A stretch of 64,000 nt of DNA from Ectopseudomonas alcaliphila. GTDB taxonomy: Bacteria > Pseudomonadota > Gammaproteobacteria > Pseudomonadales > Pseudomonadaceae. The stretch spans positions 1 through 64,000 of the forward strand of contig NZ_FNAE01000011.1 of the NCBI RefSeq assembly GCF_900101755.1, in the 5' to 3' direction. The position numbers were made by a program, and so were the translations under genes. Of this stretch, positions 31,378 to 40,266 are shown piece by piece. How positions within the stretch are numbered: the first letter of the stretch is position 1; the number at the start of each line of letters is the position of its first letter. The notes beneath the pieces were generated by a model. It did not search any database and was not told where the DNA came from. It saw only the letters and a program-made list of their open reading frames with translations.

Positions 31378-31902
31378 TCAGGCCAGCGCCTTCTTCTCGC
31401 GAATGCAGGTCGGCCCGGCGATCTCCACCACGGCGTGCTCGACCTCCTTGCGCAGGCCGAGCAGGAAGGCCAGTTCGGCGACCACGAACAGCGGGCCGAC
31501 CACCAGGCCCATGACATCATCGACGAACGCCGGCTTGCGCCCTTCGTAGTAATGACCGACGAACTGAATGATCCAGCCGACCACGAACAGGCCGATACCG
31601 GCCGTGAGCCACAGCGCGGTCGAGGCATTCGCCAGCGCGGCGCCCGCCCACAGGCAAAGCCCCAGCAGCACGGCCATGAGCAGGCCGAAGCGGGTATCCA
31701 AACGCAGGTAGAACACGGCGGCAGCCAGAGCAGTCAGCGTGGCAGGCGCCAGCCACAGGCCGGCGATTTCGAAACCGGGCCGCGACAGCAGCACGGCGAC
31801 GGCCAGCACGATCATCGGGATGCCGATGAAGTGGCTGGCGATATTGCGCCGGTCGCGATGGTAGGCGGCATACTGAGCCAGGTGATCGACGAGGGTTTTC
31901 AT
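31378..31902 (-). CDS. Mpo1/YGL010w-like (DUF962) membrane protein
   Basis: The protein has 174 residues from ATG 31902 after AGGA (MKTLVDHLAQYAAYHRDRRN). The signature 'YHRDRRNIASHFIGIPMIVLAV' and 'WIIQFVGHYYEGRKPAFVDD' are those of the DUF962/Mpo1 family. Yeast Mpo1 is an Fe(II)-dependent 2-hydroxy fatty acid dioxygenase; the His residues at HRDRRN, SHFIG and GHYYEG are retained, so alpha-oxidation of hydroxy fatty acids is possible. It has four hydrophobic segments. It is divergent from a Crp-type regulator. Confidence 0.87.
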   Translation of the reverse strand: MKTLVDHLAQYAAYHRDRRNIASHFIGIPMIVLAVAVLLSRPGFEIAGLWLAPATLTALAAAVFYLRLDTRFGLLMAVLLGLCLWAGAALANASTALWLTAGIGLFVVGWIIQFVGHYYEGRKPAFVDDVMGLVVGPLFVVAELAFLLGLRKEVEHAVVEIAGPTCIREKKALA

Positions 31903-32025
31903 TGTTATCGTCCTCATGTGTGAAACGGGCCCGAGCATGATCGCCTCGCCCGGGCTCGTCGCACTGTCGGCTAGCCGACAATGGCAGGGATCGCCACACC
32001 GCCGCGCAACCTTGCAGGAGCCGCA

Positions 32026-32709
32026 ATGCACGATCCTCGTCACTACAGCAGCCAGCTGAACCAGGGCCACTGGTTCGCCTCGCTGCCCCAGGCACTCAGC
32101 CAGAGCCTGCTGGGCATGGCCCAGGTGCAGCATCTGGACGCCGGCCAGCGGCTGTTTCGCCGTGGCGACAAACCCAGAGGGCTGTATGCGGTGGTGGAGG
32201 GCGCGGTGCGCATCGGCGCGGTCAGCGAGAACGGCAAGGAGGCGCTGCTGACGCTGGTCGAGCCACCCTACTGGTTCGGCGAGATTTCCCTGTTCGATGG
32301 CCTGCCGCGCACCCACGATGCCTTCGCCGAAAGCGCCAGCACCCTGCTGCTGCTGCCCCAGCACGAATTGCTCGCGCTGCTCGAACGTCAGCCGCAGTAC
32401 TGGCGCGACTTCGCCCTGCTGATGAGCCACAAGCTGCGCCTGGCCTTCATCGCGCTGGAGGACATGAGCCTGCTGCCCGCCGCGCCGCGCCTGGCCCGAC
32501 GCCTGCTGCTGATCGCCGAGAACTACGGCGAGAGCGAACCACGCCGAGTGCTGCACCTGGCCCAGGAACAGCTGGCGCTGATGCTCTCGCTGTCGCGCCA
32601 GACCACCAACCAGATCCTCAAGGAGCTGCAGGCGCAGGGCGTGGTTCACCTGACCTACGGCGAGATCGAAATTCTCGACTTCGAGCGCCTGCGCCAGCTG
32701 GCCTCCTGA
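32026..32709 (+). CDS. Crp/Fnr-family transcriptional regulator
   Basis: The protein has 227 residues from ATG 32026 (MHDPRHYSSQLNQGHWFASL). An N-terminal cyclic-nucleotide-binding fold (about 20-130: LFRRGDKPRGLYAVVEGAVRIGAVSENGKEALLTLVEPPYWFGEISLFDGLPRTHDA) contains the phosphate-binding-cassette-like 'FGEISLFDGLPRTHDA'. A C-terminal winged helix follows, with recognition region 'LALMLSLSRQTTNQILKELQAQG'. No Cys cluster for an Fe-S centre is seen. It is divergent from the DUF962 gene, which it may regulate. Confidence 0.9.
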   Translation: MHDPRHYSSQLNQGHWFASLPQALSQSLLGMAQVQHLDAGQRLFRRGDKPRGLYAVVEGAVRIGAVSENGKEALLTLVEPPYWFGEISLFDGLPRTHDAFAESASTLLLLPQHELLALLERQPQYWRDFALLMSHKLRLAFIALEDMSLLPAAPRLARRLLLIAENYGESEPRRVLHLAQEQLALMLSLSRQTTNQILKELQAQGVVHLTYGEIEILDFERLRQLAS

Positions 32710-32770
32710 ACCGCTAGCGTCCGGCCACTGTCCAACCCCTGTCGTTTTTTCTGCCGGAAGTGCCGTACCG

Positions 32771-34765
32771 ATGCCAGACAACGCTCACGCTCCGCTGCCC
32801 GATGCGCTCGCCGGCCCGCTGCTGCGCCGTCTCGAGCCCGGCCGCCTGGTGCTGTGGCTGGTGGCCAGCCGTGAACTGAGCCTGCAACTCTGGCTACAGC
32901 CCGAGGGCCAGGCGCAGCAGACGCATGCACTGAATGAGCACTGCCAGCAGCTACCGCTGGGCCGACAGGCCGTGCTGCACCTGATCGACCTGCCACTGCA
33001 GCAGGCGCTGCCACAGGACGTGCGCATCGCCTATGACCTGCAGATCATCGATGACAATGACACGCAGGGCATGCGCGCCTGGGCGCCGCATCTGCTTTAC
33101 CAAGGCGCCGAGCATGCCGATTTCGTCCTGCGCTCGCGCGTCGAGCAAATGCTTCATGGCTCCTGCCGCAAGCCCCACCATGCTGCCGATGACGGCCTGC
33201 TCTGCGCCGACCGTCTGCTGGCCGAACAGACCGATCCCGCGCAGCGCCCGGCACTGCTGCTGATGAGCGGCGACCAGGTCTACATCGACGATGTCGCCGG
33301 CCCGCTGCTGTGCGCCATCCATCAACTGATCGCCCGCCTCGGCCTGTTCGACGAGTTTCTCGAGGGCGCCGTGGTCGAGAACAGCCAGGCGCTGTATGGC
33401 CACCCGGTCGGCTACTACCAACGCGCCGACCTGCTACCGGCGGTGAAGAGCAACCAGACCCTGCGCGACAAGTTCTTCGGCGGCGTGGAAAAGCCGGTGT
33501 TCACCAGCAACAGCGCCGACAACCATCTGGTGACCTTCGCCGAGATGATCGCCATGTACCTGCTGGTCTGGTCGCCACTGCCCTGGACGCTGATCAGCGA
33601 AGAACAGCCGCCGCTGGACGAGGAGCAACAGCAGCGCTATGCCAACGAACGCCAGCGCATCGACGCCTTCCGCCAGAGTCTCGACCAGGCCGCGCGGGTA
33701 TTCGCCCACCTGCCGACGCTGATGATCTTCGACGACCACGACGTCACCGATGACTGGAACCTCTCCGCGCGCTGGGAGCAGACCGCCTACGGCCACCCGT
33801 TCTCCAAGCGCATCATCGGCAATGCCCTGCTCGCTTATCTGCTGTGCCAGGGCTGGGGTAACAACCCGGACGTGTTCGAACAGCCGCTGAATGCCTTTGC
33901 CGAACTGCTGCAGCAGCGCCAGGACGATCACTTGCAGGCCAAGGCGCAGGACGCGCTGATCGACCAGGTGCTGCATTTCGAGCAATGGCACTACGTGCTG
34001 CCGACCACACCAGCACTACTGGTGCTGGATACCCGCACGCGCCGCTGGCGCAGCGAAGGGCATCTGTCGAAGCCCTCGGGGCTGATGGACTGGGAGGCGC
34101 TGTGTGACTTCCAGCAGGCACTGCTCGACCACCCCAGTTGCATCATCGTCTCGCCCGCCCCGATGTTCGGCGTGAAGCTGATCGAGGGCATCCAGAAGCT
34201 GTTCACCCTGGCCGGCCATCCGCTGATGGTTGATGCGGAAAACTGGATGGCCCATCGCGGCGCGGCCAGCGTGATGATGAACATCTTCCGCCACTCGCGC
34301 ACGCCGGGTGATTTCGTGATCCTGTCCGGCGACGTGCACTACTCCTTCGTTTACCGCGTGAACATCCGCCATCGCCGCGCCAGCCCGACCATCTGGCAAA
34401 TCACCAGCAGCGGCATCAAGAACGAATTCCCGGCCGAGCTACTGGACTGGTTCGACCGTCTCAACCGCTGGCTCTACGCGCCCTGGTCACCGCTCAACTG
34501 GCTGACCAAGCGCCGGCGCATGCGCGTCACCCCGCTGATTCCTGATCGCAGCCGCTCAGGCGAGCGCCTGTGGAACAGTGCCGGCCTCGGCCAGGTATTC
34601 TTCGACGAACAGGGCCGACCGAAGCGCATCCTCCAGCTCAACGCCGATGGCTCACCGCCGGCCGCGTTCGTGGCCGAGCGTGAATCAGGCGCGGCGACGG
34701 CACCACTGCTCGGGCATCCAGATAGCAGTGCAGCACCGCGGGACGGTGGCGCAAGCCACCCGTGA
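32771..34765 (+). CDS. PhoD-like alkaline phosphatase family protein
   Basis: This long protein of 664 residues has no signal peptide. The metallophosphatase core is recognised by 'LLMSGDQVYIDDVAG' (about 172), 'LMIFDDHDVTDDWN' (about 318) and 'VILSGDVHYSFVYRV' (about 518), which supply metal-binding Asp, His and Asn residues as in PhoD-type phosphatases and phosphodiesterases. The N-terminal 100 residues resemble the beta-sandwich of such proteins. The Twin-arginine signal of secreted PhoD is absent, so it may work in the cytoplasm. The substrate is unknown. It is monocistronic, 61 bases after the Crp-type gene. Confidence 0.85.
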   Translation: MPDNAHAPLPDALAGPLLRRLEPGRLVLWLVASRELSLQLWLQPEGQAQQTHALNEHCQQLPLGRQAVLHLIDLPLQQALPQDVRIAYDLQIIDDNDTQGMRAWAPHLLYQGAEHADFVLRSRVEQMLHGSCRKPHHAADDGLLCADRLLAEQTDPAQRPALLLMSGDQVYIDDVAGPLLCAIHQLIARLGLFDEFLEGAVVENSQALYGHPVGYYQRADLLPAVKSNQTLRDKFFGGVEKPVFTSNSADNHLVTFAEMIAMYLLVWSPLPWTLISEEQPPLDEEQQQRYANERQRIDAFRQSLDQAARVFAHLPTLMIFDDHDVTDDWNLSARWEQTAYGHPFSKRIIGNALLAYLLCQGWGNNPDVFEQPLNAFAELLQQRQDDHLQAKAQDALIDQVLHFEQWHYVLPTTPALLVLDTRTRRWRSEGHLSKPSGLMDWEALCDFQQALLDHPSCIIVSPAPMFGVKLIEGIQKLFTLAGHPLMVDAENWMAHRGAASVMMNIFRHSRTPGDFVILSGDVHYSFVYRVNIRHRRASPTIWQITSSGIKNEFPAELLDWFDRLNRWLYAPWSPLNWLTKRRRMRVTPLIPDRSRSGERLWNSAGLGQVFFDEQGRPKRILQLNADGSPPAAFVAERESGAATAPLLGHPDSSAAPRDGGASHP

Positions 34766-34952
34766 GCCGATCGCATACGCCAAAGCTCAACGCCAAATGG
34801 CGCCGAAGCAGATGACATGCAAATTGACGACAGACGGTAGGATCGAAAAAACAGGCGTTACTGGAGTGCTCCGATTTGCTCAATGAACCCTCTGCACTCT
34901 CTAATTGGGTTCAAATTGGCGCCACAAGAACTCTTCTAATTCGGAGATTCCA

Positions 34953-35378
34953 TTGAGCATTTACTCCTGCCTGTTAGAAACGCCATCCGCTCAGGTCTAT
35001 CAAGCGCTTCGAATTGGCTCTGGCCTTAGCGCAAAGACCGATGAGGCCGCCGCACGGGGCTTACCTAACAGCCTTTTTGCCGTGCAAATCCTGCATGGCG
35101 CCCAACCCGTGGGAATGGGCCGCGTGATCGGTGACGGTGGCTGTTTCTTTCAAGTCGTGGACATCGCTGTTCTCAGGGAACATCAGGGCAAGGGGCTCGG
35201 CAAGCGCATCATGGGCGAAATCCTGCGGTTCATCGAAACCCATGTACCGGAAAGCGGCTACGTGAGCCTTATCGCGGATGGGCCAGCACAGGATCTGTAC
35301 GCGCAGTTTGGCTTCGTTCGCACCGCGCCGCGCTCTGTTGGTATGGCTTACAAACGCCCGAGGCCTGCAGATACCTGA
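34953..35378 (+). CDS. GNAT-family N-acetyltransferase
   Basis: I prefer TTG 34953 (141 residues), because CGGAG lies about six bases upstream; an in-frame ATG at 34905 would add 16 residues but has no ribosome binding site. The acetyl-CoA binding motif A is 'VVDIAVLREHQGKGLGKRIMGEIL' (R/Q-x-x-G-x-G/A pattern as HQGKGLG). It is followed by 'YVSLIADGPAQDLYAQFGFVRTAP', the usual GNAT C-terminal strand and Tyr. The acceptor substrate is unknown. It stands alone, and base composition is slightly lower in GC than its neighbours. Confidence 0.87.
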   Translation: MSIYSCLLETPSAQVYQALRIGSGLSAKTDEAAARGLPNSLFAVQILHGAQPVGMGRVIGDGGCFFQVVDIAVLREHQGKGLGKRIMGEILRFIETHVPESGYVSLIADGPAQDLYAQFGFVRTAPRSVGMAYKRPRPADT

Positions 35379-35484
35379 TGTAAGAGTCAGGCCGCTCCAG
35401 AAATGACTCCAACCGTCTCTACGTTGATGACCTGAGCGGAGCGCGCCTGCCGCCAATCGCTACCGCTCGGTCATCCCCTGCGCT

Positions 35485-36798
35485 TCAGCGCAGCTTCTCC
35501 AGCATCTGGTAGTACCACATGCCGGCGGCCAGCATCGGGTTGCCGAGCTGGTCGCCCAGCGGCACCTTGATGTGCTTGCAGGCGGCGAAGGTGTCGTACT
35601 GCTCCAGGTCGCCGGTGATCGCCTTGGCCATGATCTCGCCCATGATGTGGGTGGTGGCGATGCCGTGGCCGGAGTAGCCCTGGCAGTACCAGACATTGGA
35701 CGAGAGCTTGCCCAGCTGCGGGATGCGGTTCATTACGATGCCCATGGCGCAGCTCCACTGGTAGTCGATCTGCACGCCCTTGAGCTGCGGGAAGGTGCGC
35801 TCGATGCACGGACGCAGTTCACCGGCGATATCGCGCGAATCACGCCCGGAGTAGTTGCAGCCGCCGCCGAACAGCAGGCGGCCATCGGCGGTGAGGCGGT
35901 AGTAGTCGAGCACGAAGCGGCAGTCGTACACCGCCAGGTCCTGCGGGTTGATCTCTTTCGCCATGTCACCGAGCGGCGCGGTGGTGACGATGCCGCCCAT
36001 GGCCGGAAAGATCAGGCCCTTGAGCTTGCGCCGCTCCAGCTTGTGGTAGACGTCGCCGGCCAGCAGCACCTGCTTGGCCTCGATCCGCCCACCGGTGGTG
36101 ACCACCGCCGGACGCGGGCCGTGGACGATATCCAGCACCTCGGAATGCTCGAAGATCAACGCGCCCAGGCTCTCGGCGGCCTTGGCCTCACCGATGCACA
36201 GGTTGAGTGGATGCAGGTGCATGTTGCGGGTGTTCTTCAGGGCGCCGCAATACAGATCGCTGCCGAGTTGAGCACGTACTCCAGCCGCGTCGAGCAGGCT
36301 GACATCCTCGCCCATGCCACGGCGCAACGCCTCGTCATAAGTCGCCTTGAGCTCATCCATATGGCTGGCTTTCATCGCGGTATGCAGATGGCCGTGTTTG
36401 AGGTCGCAGTCGATGCCGTATTTGGCCACGCGGTTCTTGATAATCTCGTGGCCGCGCCAGCGCAGGTGCCAGATGAAGTCGTCCACCTCCTCGCCCAGGG
36501 TGTTGCGCATCTGCTTGCGCATGGCCTCGTCGCCAGAAAGGCTGCCAGTGACCTGGCCGCCGTTGCGCCCGCTGGCGCCCCAGCCGACCTTGTTGGTTTC
36601 CACCACGGCTACCTTGAGGCCACGCTCGGCCAGCTCCACCGCCGTGGCGATGCCGGTGAAGCCACCGCCGATGATGGCCACGTCCACCGTCACACTGCCC
36701 TGCAGCGTCGGGTAGTCGGTCTCGTAATTGAGCGAGGCCGAGTAGTAGGACGGCGCACGCTCGGCGGCAGGTTTGACGGCTTGGTTGATCGCGTTCAT
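35485..36798 (-). CDS. FAD-dependent gamma-glutamylputrescine oxidase-type protein (PuuB-like)
   Basis: The protein has 437 residues from ATG 36798 (MNAINQAVKPAAERAPSYYS). The FAD-binding dinucleotide motif is 'DVAIIGGGFTGIATAVELAERG', followed by 'GWGASGRNGGQVTGS', the segment typical of the DAO/PuuB branch. The C-terminal 'WYCQGYSGHGIATTHIMGEIMAKAI' matches PuuB-type oxidases. It would oxidise a gamma-glutamylated polyamine to the aldehyde with H2O2 release. It lies 152 bases downstream of the glutamine-synthetase-like gene and separated from it by a REP-like pair. Confidence 0.9.
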   Translation of the reverse strand: MNAINQAVKPAAERAPSYYSASLNYETDYPTLQGSVTVDVAIIGGGFTGIATAVELAERGLKVAVVETNKVGWGASGRNGGQVTGSLSGDEAMRKQMRNTLGEEVDDFIWHLRWRGHEIIKNRVAKYGIDCDLKHGHLHTAMKASHMDELKATYDEALRRGMGEDVSLLDAAGVRAQLGSDLYCGALKNTRNMHLHPLNLCIGEAKAAESLGALIFEHSEVLDIVHGPRPAVVTTGGRIEAKQVLLAGDVYHKLERRKLKGLIFPAMGGIVTTAPLGDMAKEINPQDLAVYDCRFVLDYYRLTADGRLLFGGGCNYSGRDSRDIAGELRPCIERTFPQLKGVQIDYQWSCAMGIVMNRIPQLGKLSSNVWYCQGYSGHGIATTHIMGEIMAKAITGDLEQYDTFAACKHIKVPLGDQLGNPMLAAGMWYYQMLEKLR

Positions 36799-36825
36799 TG
36801 CATGTCCTTGGGGCGGCTGCACCGC

Positions 36826-36931
36826 CGTAGGGTGCGCTGTGCGCACCGATGAATCACTCGTCGCGGCTAAAGCCCCTCCCACAGGGGGCACCCACAATCT
36901 CCGCACTTTGTGGGAGGGGCTTTAGCCGCGA
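36826..36931. repeat. REP-like palindromes between the PuuA- and PuuB-like genes
   Basis: CGTAGGGTGCGCTGTGCGCACC at 36826 is followed by the inverted pair TCGCGGCTAAAGCCCCTCCC and GGGAGGGGCTTTAGCCGCGA at 36861-36931. The pair belongs to the family also seen at 31303. A run of six T follows on the plus strand. Confidence 0.8.
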
Positions 36932-36950
36932 GTTTTTTGATTAAGAGCCT

Positions 36951-38318
36951 TCAGGCATTACTCAGATACCAGCGCCAATCCTGCTCGCCGACCTCGCCCA
37001 TGAACTGGCGGTACTCGGCACGCTTGACCGCGAGAAAGACTTTGAGAAAGTCCGCGCCAAAGGCGTCGCGCGCCCAGTCGGAGCGCTCCAGCGCCTGGAT
37101 CGAAGCCAGCCATTCGGTCGGCAGCAGAGTCTTGGCCTGAGCGTAGCCATTGCCTTCCACCGGCGCGCCGGGGTCGAGGCGATCAGCGATGCCACGGTGA
37201 ATCCCGGCGAGAATCGCCGCCGCCGCGAGATAGGGGTTGGCATCGGCGCCGCAGATCCGGTGCTCGACGTGCCGAGTACCCGCCGGGCCGCCGGGCACGC
37301 GCAGGCTGACGGTGCGGTTGTCGACGCCCCAGGTCGGCGCCAGCGGCGCATAGCTGTTGGCCTGGAAGCGGCGGTAGGAATTGGCGTTGGGGCAGAACAG
37401 CAGCAGCGAATCGAGCAGGCTGGCCAGCATGCCAGCGACCGCATGGCGCAGCAGTGGCGTACCGGCAGGATCGATGCTAGCGAACAGGTTGTCACCCGCC
37501 GCATCAGCCAGGCTGACGTGCATATGCATGCCGGTACCGGCCAGATCATCGAAGGGTTTGGCCATAAAGCAGGCCTGCATCCCGTGGGCATGGGCCACAC
37601 CCTTGACCAGACGCTTGTAGCGCACCGCCTGATCCATCGCCGCCAGCACCGGGCCGTGCTCCAGGGTGATTTCCACCTGGCCGGGGGCGTACTCGGAGAT
37701 CGCCGTGCGCGCCGGAATGCCCTGCGCCTTGCAGGCTGCATAGAGATCACGCAGGAACGGCTCAATCTGCTCCAGCTCGCGCAGGCCGTAGACCTGCGTC
37801 TGCCGTGGACGGCCGCCGTCGGCGTCCAGCGCCGGCTGCGGGCGGCCCTGGGCATCGCGCTTCTGGTCGAGCAGGTAGAACTCCAGTTCGCAGGCCATCA
37901 CCGGGTGATAGCCGTCGGCTTCGAGCTGCTCGATCACGCGGACCAGCAACTGGCGCGGATCGGCCGGCGTGGCCGGCAGGCCTTCGCTCGGGTGCATCGA
38001 TACCTGCACGGCGGCGGTGGGCATCTGCCGCCAGGGCAGGCGCACCAGGCTGCCGGGCAGCGGATAGGCGCGGCAGTCGATATCACCCACCTCCCAGACC
38101 AGACCGGAGTCCTCGACATCCTCGCCCTGGATGGACAGGCCGAGCATGGTGCTCGGCAGCGGCCGGCCGCTCTGGTACAGCGCCAGCAGCTCCTCACGGT
38201 GCAGCAGCTTGCCGCGGGGTACGCCATTGGCGTCGAGGATGAACAGCTCGATCAGCTCGATATCGGGATTGCTGGCCAGGAAATCCTGGGCTTCCTGCAC
38301 AGCAGCGAAAGTCGTCAT
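36951..38318 (-). CDS. glutamine-synthetase-family gamma-glutamylpolyamine synthetase (PuuA/SpuI-like)
   Basis: This 455-residue protein has an N-terminal beta-grasp (about 15-110) and the catalytic barrel with 'ACELEFYLLDQKRD' (metal-binding Glu), 'AISEYAPGQVEITL', 'DDLAGTGMHMHVSLAD' and 'APTWGVDNRTVSLRVP', all typical of the GS III/PuuA group rather than biosynthetic GlnA. It would ligate glutamate to putrescine or another polyamine using ATP, the first step of the gamma-glutamyl route. It lies upstream of the PuuB-like oxidase on the same strand. Confidence 0.9.
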   Translation of the reverse strand: MTTFAAVQEAQDFLASNPDIELIELFILDANGVPRGKLLHREELLALYQSGRPLPSTMLGLSIQGEDVEDSGLVWEVGDIDCRAYPLPGSLVRLPWRQMPTAAVQVSMHPSEGLPATPADPRQLLVRVIEQLEADGYHPVMACELEFYLLDQKRDAQGRPQPALDADGGRPRQTQVYGLRELEQIEPFLRDLYAACKAQGIPARTAISEYAPGQVEITLEHGPVLAAMDQAVRYKRLVKGVAHAHGMQACFMAKPFDDLAGTGMHMHVSLADAAGDNLFASIDPAGTPLLRHAVAGMLASLLDSLLLFCPNANSYRRFQANSYAPLAPTWGVDNRTVSLRVPGGPAGTRHVEHRICGADANPYLAAAAILAGIHRGIADRLDPGAPVEGNGYAQAKTLLPTEWLASIQALERSDWARDAFGADFLKVFLAVKRAEYRQFMGEVGEQDWRWYLSNA

Positions 38319-38438
38319 ATCGCACTCGCTTGCGCCAGTTGGGCGCTCGGTGTCCGCACGGCCCGTTCGATTCTCGAACAGGTTGCACAGGCAGACAAAT
38401 GGGCATCAGCGGCTGCGGACATGGCGCAGCCATCGGTG

Positions 38439-38600
38439 TCAGCGGGCGGGGACGGCGTCCGGTGGGCGGGCGTGGCGGCAGTGCCACAGCGCCCAGAAGG
38501 CAAGGATGATGGTCAGCAGCGGGTTGAGTCGCTCCAACAGCCGCCGCCGCGCAGGCGCGCGGTACAGCGGAACATGGACTTGGCAGGCCAGGGAGATCAT
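38439..38600 (-). CDS. possible small one-helix membrane protein
   Basis: This short ORF of 53 codons from ATG 38600 ends with a hydrophobic stretch 'LNPLLTIILAFWALWHC' and a basic/proline tail. There is no good ribosome binding site before the ATG; a TTG further in would give a 33-residue peptide with the helix. It lies upstream of the PuuA-like gene on the same strand. It could equally be chance coding in GC-rich sequence. Confidence 0.25.
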   Translation of the reverse strand: MISLACQVHVPLYRAPARRRLLERLNPLLTIILAFWALWHCRHARPPDAVPAR

Positions 38601-38694
38601 GGCTTGGCAGCGTCGCACAGGGTTTGACGTGAGTTAAATCGGGTTTTCCATACGCTTGGTTATGCGTTGGCTAAACAATCCCCCCAGCCCAACC

Positions 38695-40266
38695 CTACGG
38701 CTCCGGTCGATAGCCCAGACGCAAACCGCCCCAATGCTTGCCCTGCACCATGATCGGCACCGACAGGTCGTGCATCAGCTCGCCGGTATCGCGCATGTAG
38801 GTCTGTAGCAATAGCGCCTGTGTGTGGCTGCCGCAGCGGATGCCGGTGCGGTCGTTGAACAGGCGCTTGCCGCGGCTGCGGGTAGCGTCCACAGCCGGGT
38901 CGCCACTGGGCGGATGGTTGAACGCGGCGTTGTGCGTGGGCACGTAGCCTTGCGGGGTGGTGGCGATGGCGAAGACCAGCCCCTCATGGCGCTTGAGCAA
39001 GGGCTCCTGCAGCGCCGGCAGCACCTGATCCGCGTACTGATCGAAGCGCGTGCGGTATTTCTGCGGCTGGGTGCCGGCAATCGGCTGGTAGTGACGGTCG
39101 AACAGGTCGTCGAGGCTGATGCGGCCGCCCTGCAGGTCCTGCTCGAATTGCGCGGCGATAGCGGCGGCGCCCTCACGAGCCAGGTCGTAGGCGCGCTGGT
39201 GATAGTCGTCCAGCCCCACTTCGGCGAGCTGTTCACTGACCGTCTCGGCCTGCCCTACCAACTGCTCGGCGGCCTCGGCCAGCTGCCGCGTCTGCCCTTC
39301 ACTGCCCTGCACATCGTCCTGCAATTGCAGTGCAGCAGCCGACAGGCTGGCAAGGCGCTGGTGATTGTCCGCCGTGCCGGCACTGATCTGCGCCACCTGC
39401 TGCTCGACCTCCTCGGCCTGGTCGGCGATACCGTGCAGGCGGCTGCCGGCCGTTTCGATCTGCTGCGCGGCCTGTTCCAGTTCGACGCTCTGGCGCTGGA
39501 TATGGGTGACCACCGCCGTGCTCTGCTGGCGGATATCGGCGACCATCTGGCTGACTTCTTCGGTGGCGCTGGCGGTGCGCGCGGCAAGGTTGCGCACCTC
39601 GTCGGCGACCACGGCGAAACCCCGGCCCATCTCGCCGGCGCGCGCCGCCTCGATGGCGGCATTGAGCGCCAGCAGGTTGGTCTGGCTGGCGATGGACTGG
39701 ATCACCTGGGTGACCTGCTCGATCTGTTCGGTACGGCTACCGAGACCATCGATCAGCTCACGACTGGCCAGGGTCTGGGCGCTGAGTTGCTGCATGCGTT
39801 CGATGGCCTGATTGAGTTCGGCCTGACCATTGGCGCTGGCATCACGCACATGGCGGGCCGCGGCCAGGGTCTGCTCGGCACGGGCGGCGCTGTCCTGTTC
39901 GGTGTGGGTGATGGCCTCGGCGGCCTGGCTGACCTGCTGCACCGCCGTCAGCTGCGATTGCAGGCGACCGGCCAGGTGCTTGACCGCATGGGCCACCTTG
40001 GCTGCGGACAGCGCGTTGTGGCAGGTGTGTCGCGACAGCCCGCGGCTGAGCTCGACGAAGTCGCCAGTCGCTCGTTGCTGGACGGCCTGCGCCGGCTCGT
40101 CGCGGCGTTGCCAAGGGCCGAGCCAGGGCCACAGCGCCAGCAGCAGGAAGGACAGCACGCTGACATAGGGCGGTAGTTGCACCTGCTGGTAGACCAGCAT
40201 CAGCGCGCCCAAGCCCAGGGCGTGGAGCAGACAGGCAACCGGTGAACGGATAAAGGCAACTTGCAT
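38695..40266 (-). CDS. methyl-accepting chemotaxis protein with C-terminal sensor region
   Basis: The protein has 523 residues from ATG 40266 (MQVAFIRSPVACLLHALGLG). Two closely spaced membrane helices lie at about 9-50 with almost no periplasmic loop. The signalling coiled coil (about 90-360) contains the hairpin tip 'VVADEVRNLAARTASATEEVSQMV'. About 150 further residues follow (375-523: DRHYQPIAGTQPQKYRTRF..., QGYVPTHNAAF, RTGIRCGSHTQALLLQTYMRDTG), resembling a Cache/PDC-like sensor and ending 'KHWGGLRLGYRPEP'. The sensor therefore seems to be cytoplasmic and C-terminal, unlike standard receptors. A CA motif lies in the leader. Confidence 0.9.
   Translation of the reverse strand: MQVAFIRSPVACLLHALGLGALMLVYQQVQLPPYVSVLSFLLLALWPWLGPWQRRDEPAQAVQQRATGDFVELSRGLSRHTCHNALSAAKVAHAVKHLAGRLQSQLTAVQQVSQAAEAITHTEQDSAARAEQTLAAARHVRDASANGQAELNQAIERMQQLSAQTLASRELIDGLGSRTEQIEQVTQVIQSIASQTNLLALNAAIEAARAGEMGRGFAVVADEVRNLAARTASATEEVSQMVADIRQQSTAVVTHIQRQSVELEQAAQQIETAGSRLHGIADQAEEVEQQVAQISAGTADNHQRLASLSAAALQLQDDVQGSEGQTRQLAEAAEQLVGQAETVSEQLAEVGLDDYHQRAYDLAREGAAAIAAQFEQDLQGGRISLDDLFDRHYQPIAGTQPQKYRTRFDQYADQVLPALQEPLLKRHEGLVFAIATTPQGYVPTHNAAFNHPPSGDPAVDATRSRGKRLFNDRTGIRCGSHTQALLLQTYMRDTGELMHDLSVPIMVQGKHWGGLRLGYRPEP

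Noticed and set aside
38315..38503. 62-codon ORF overlapping the PuuA-like start by four bases
   Set aside because: Its Cys/Ala/Thr-rich translation has no recognisable feature, and the overlap is explained by chance; the alternative ORF at 38439-38600 is only slightly better.
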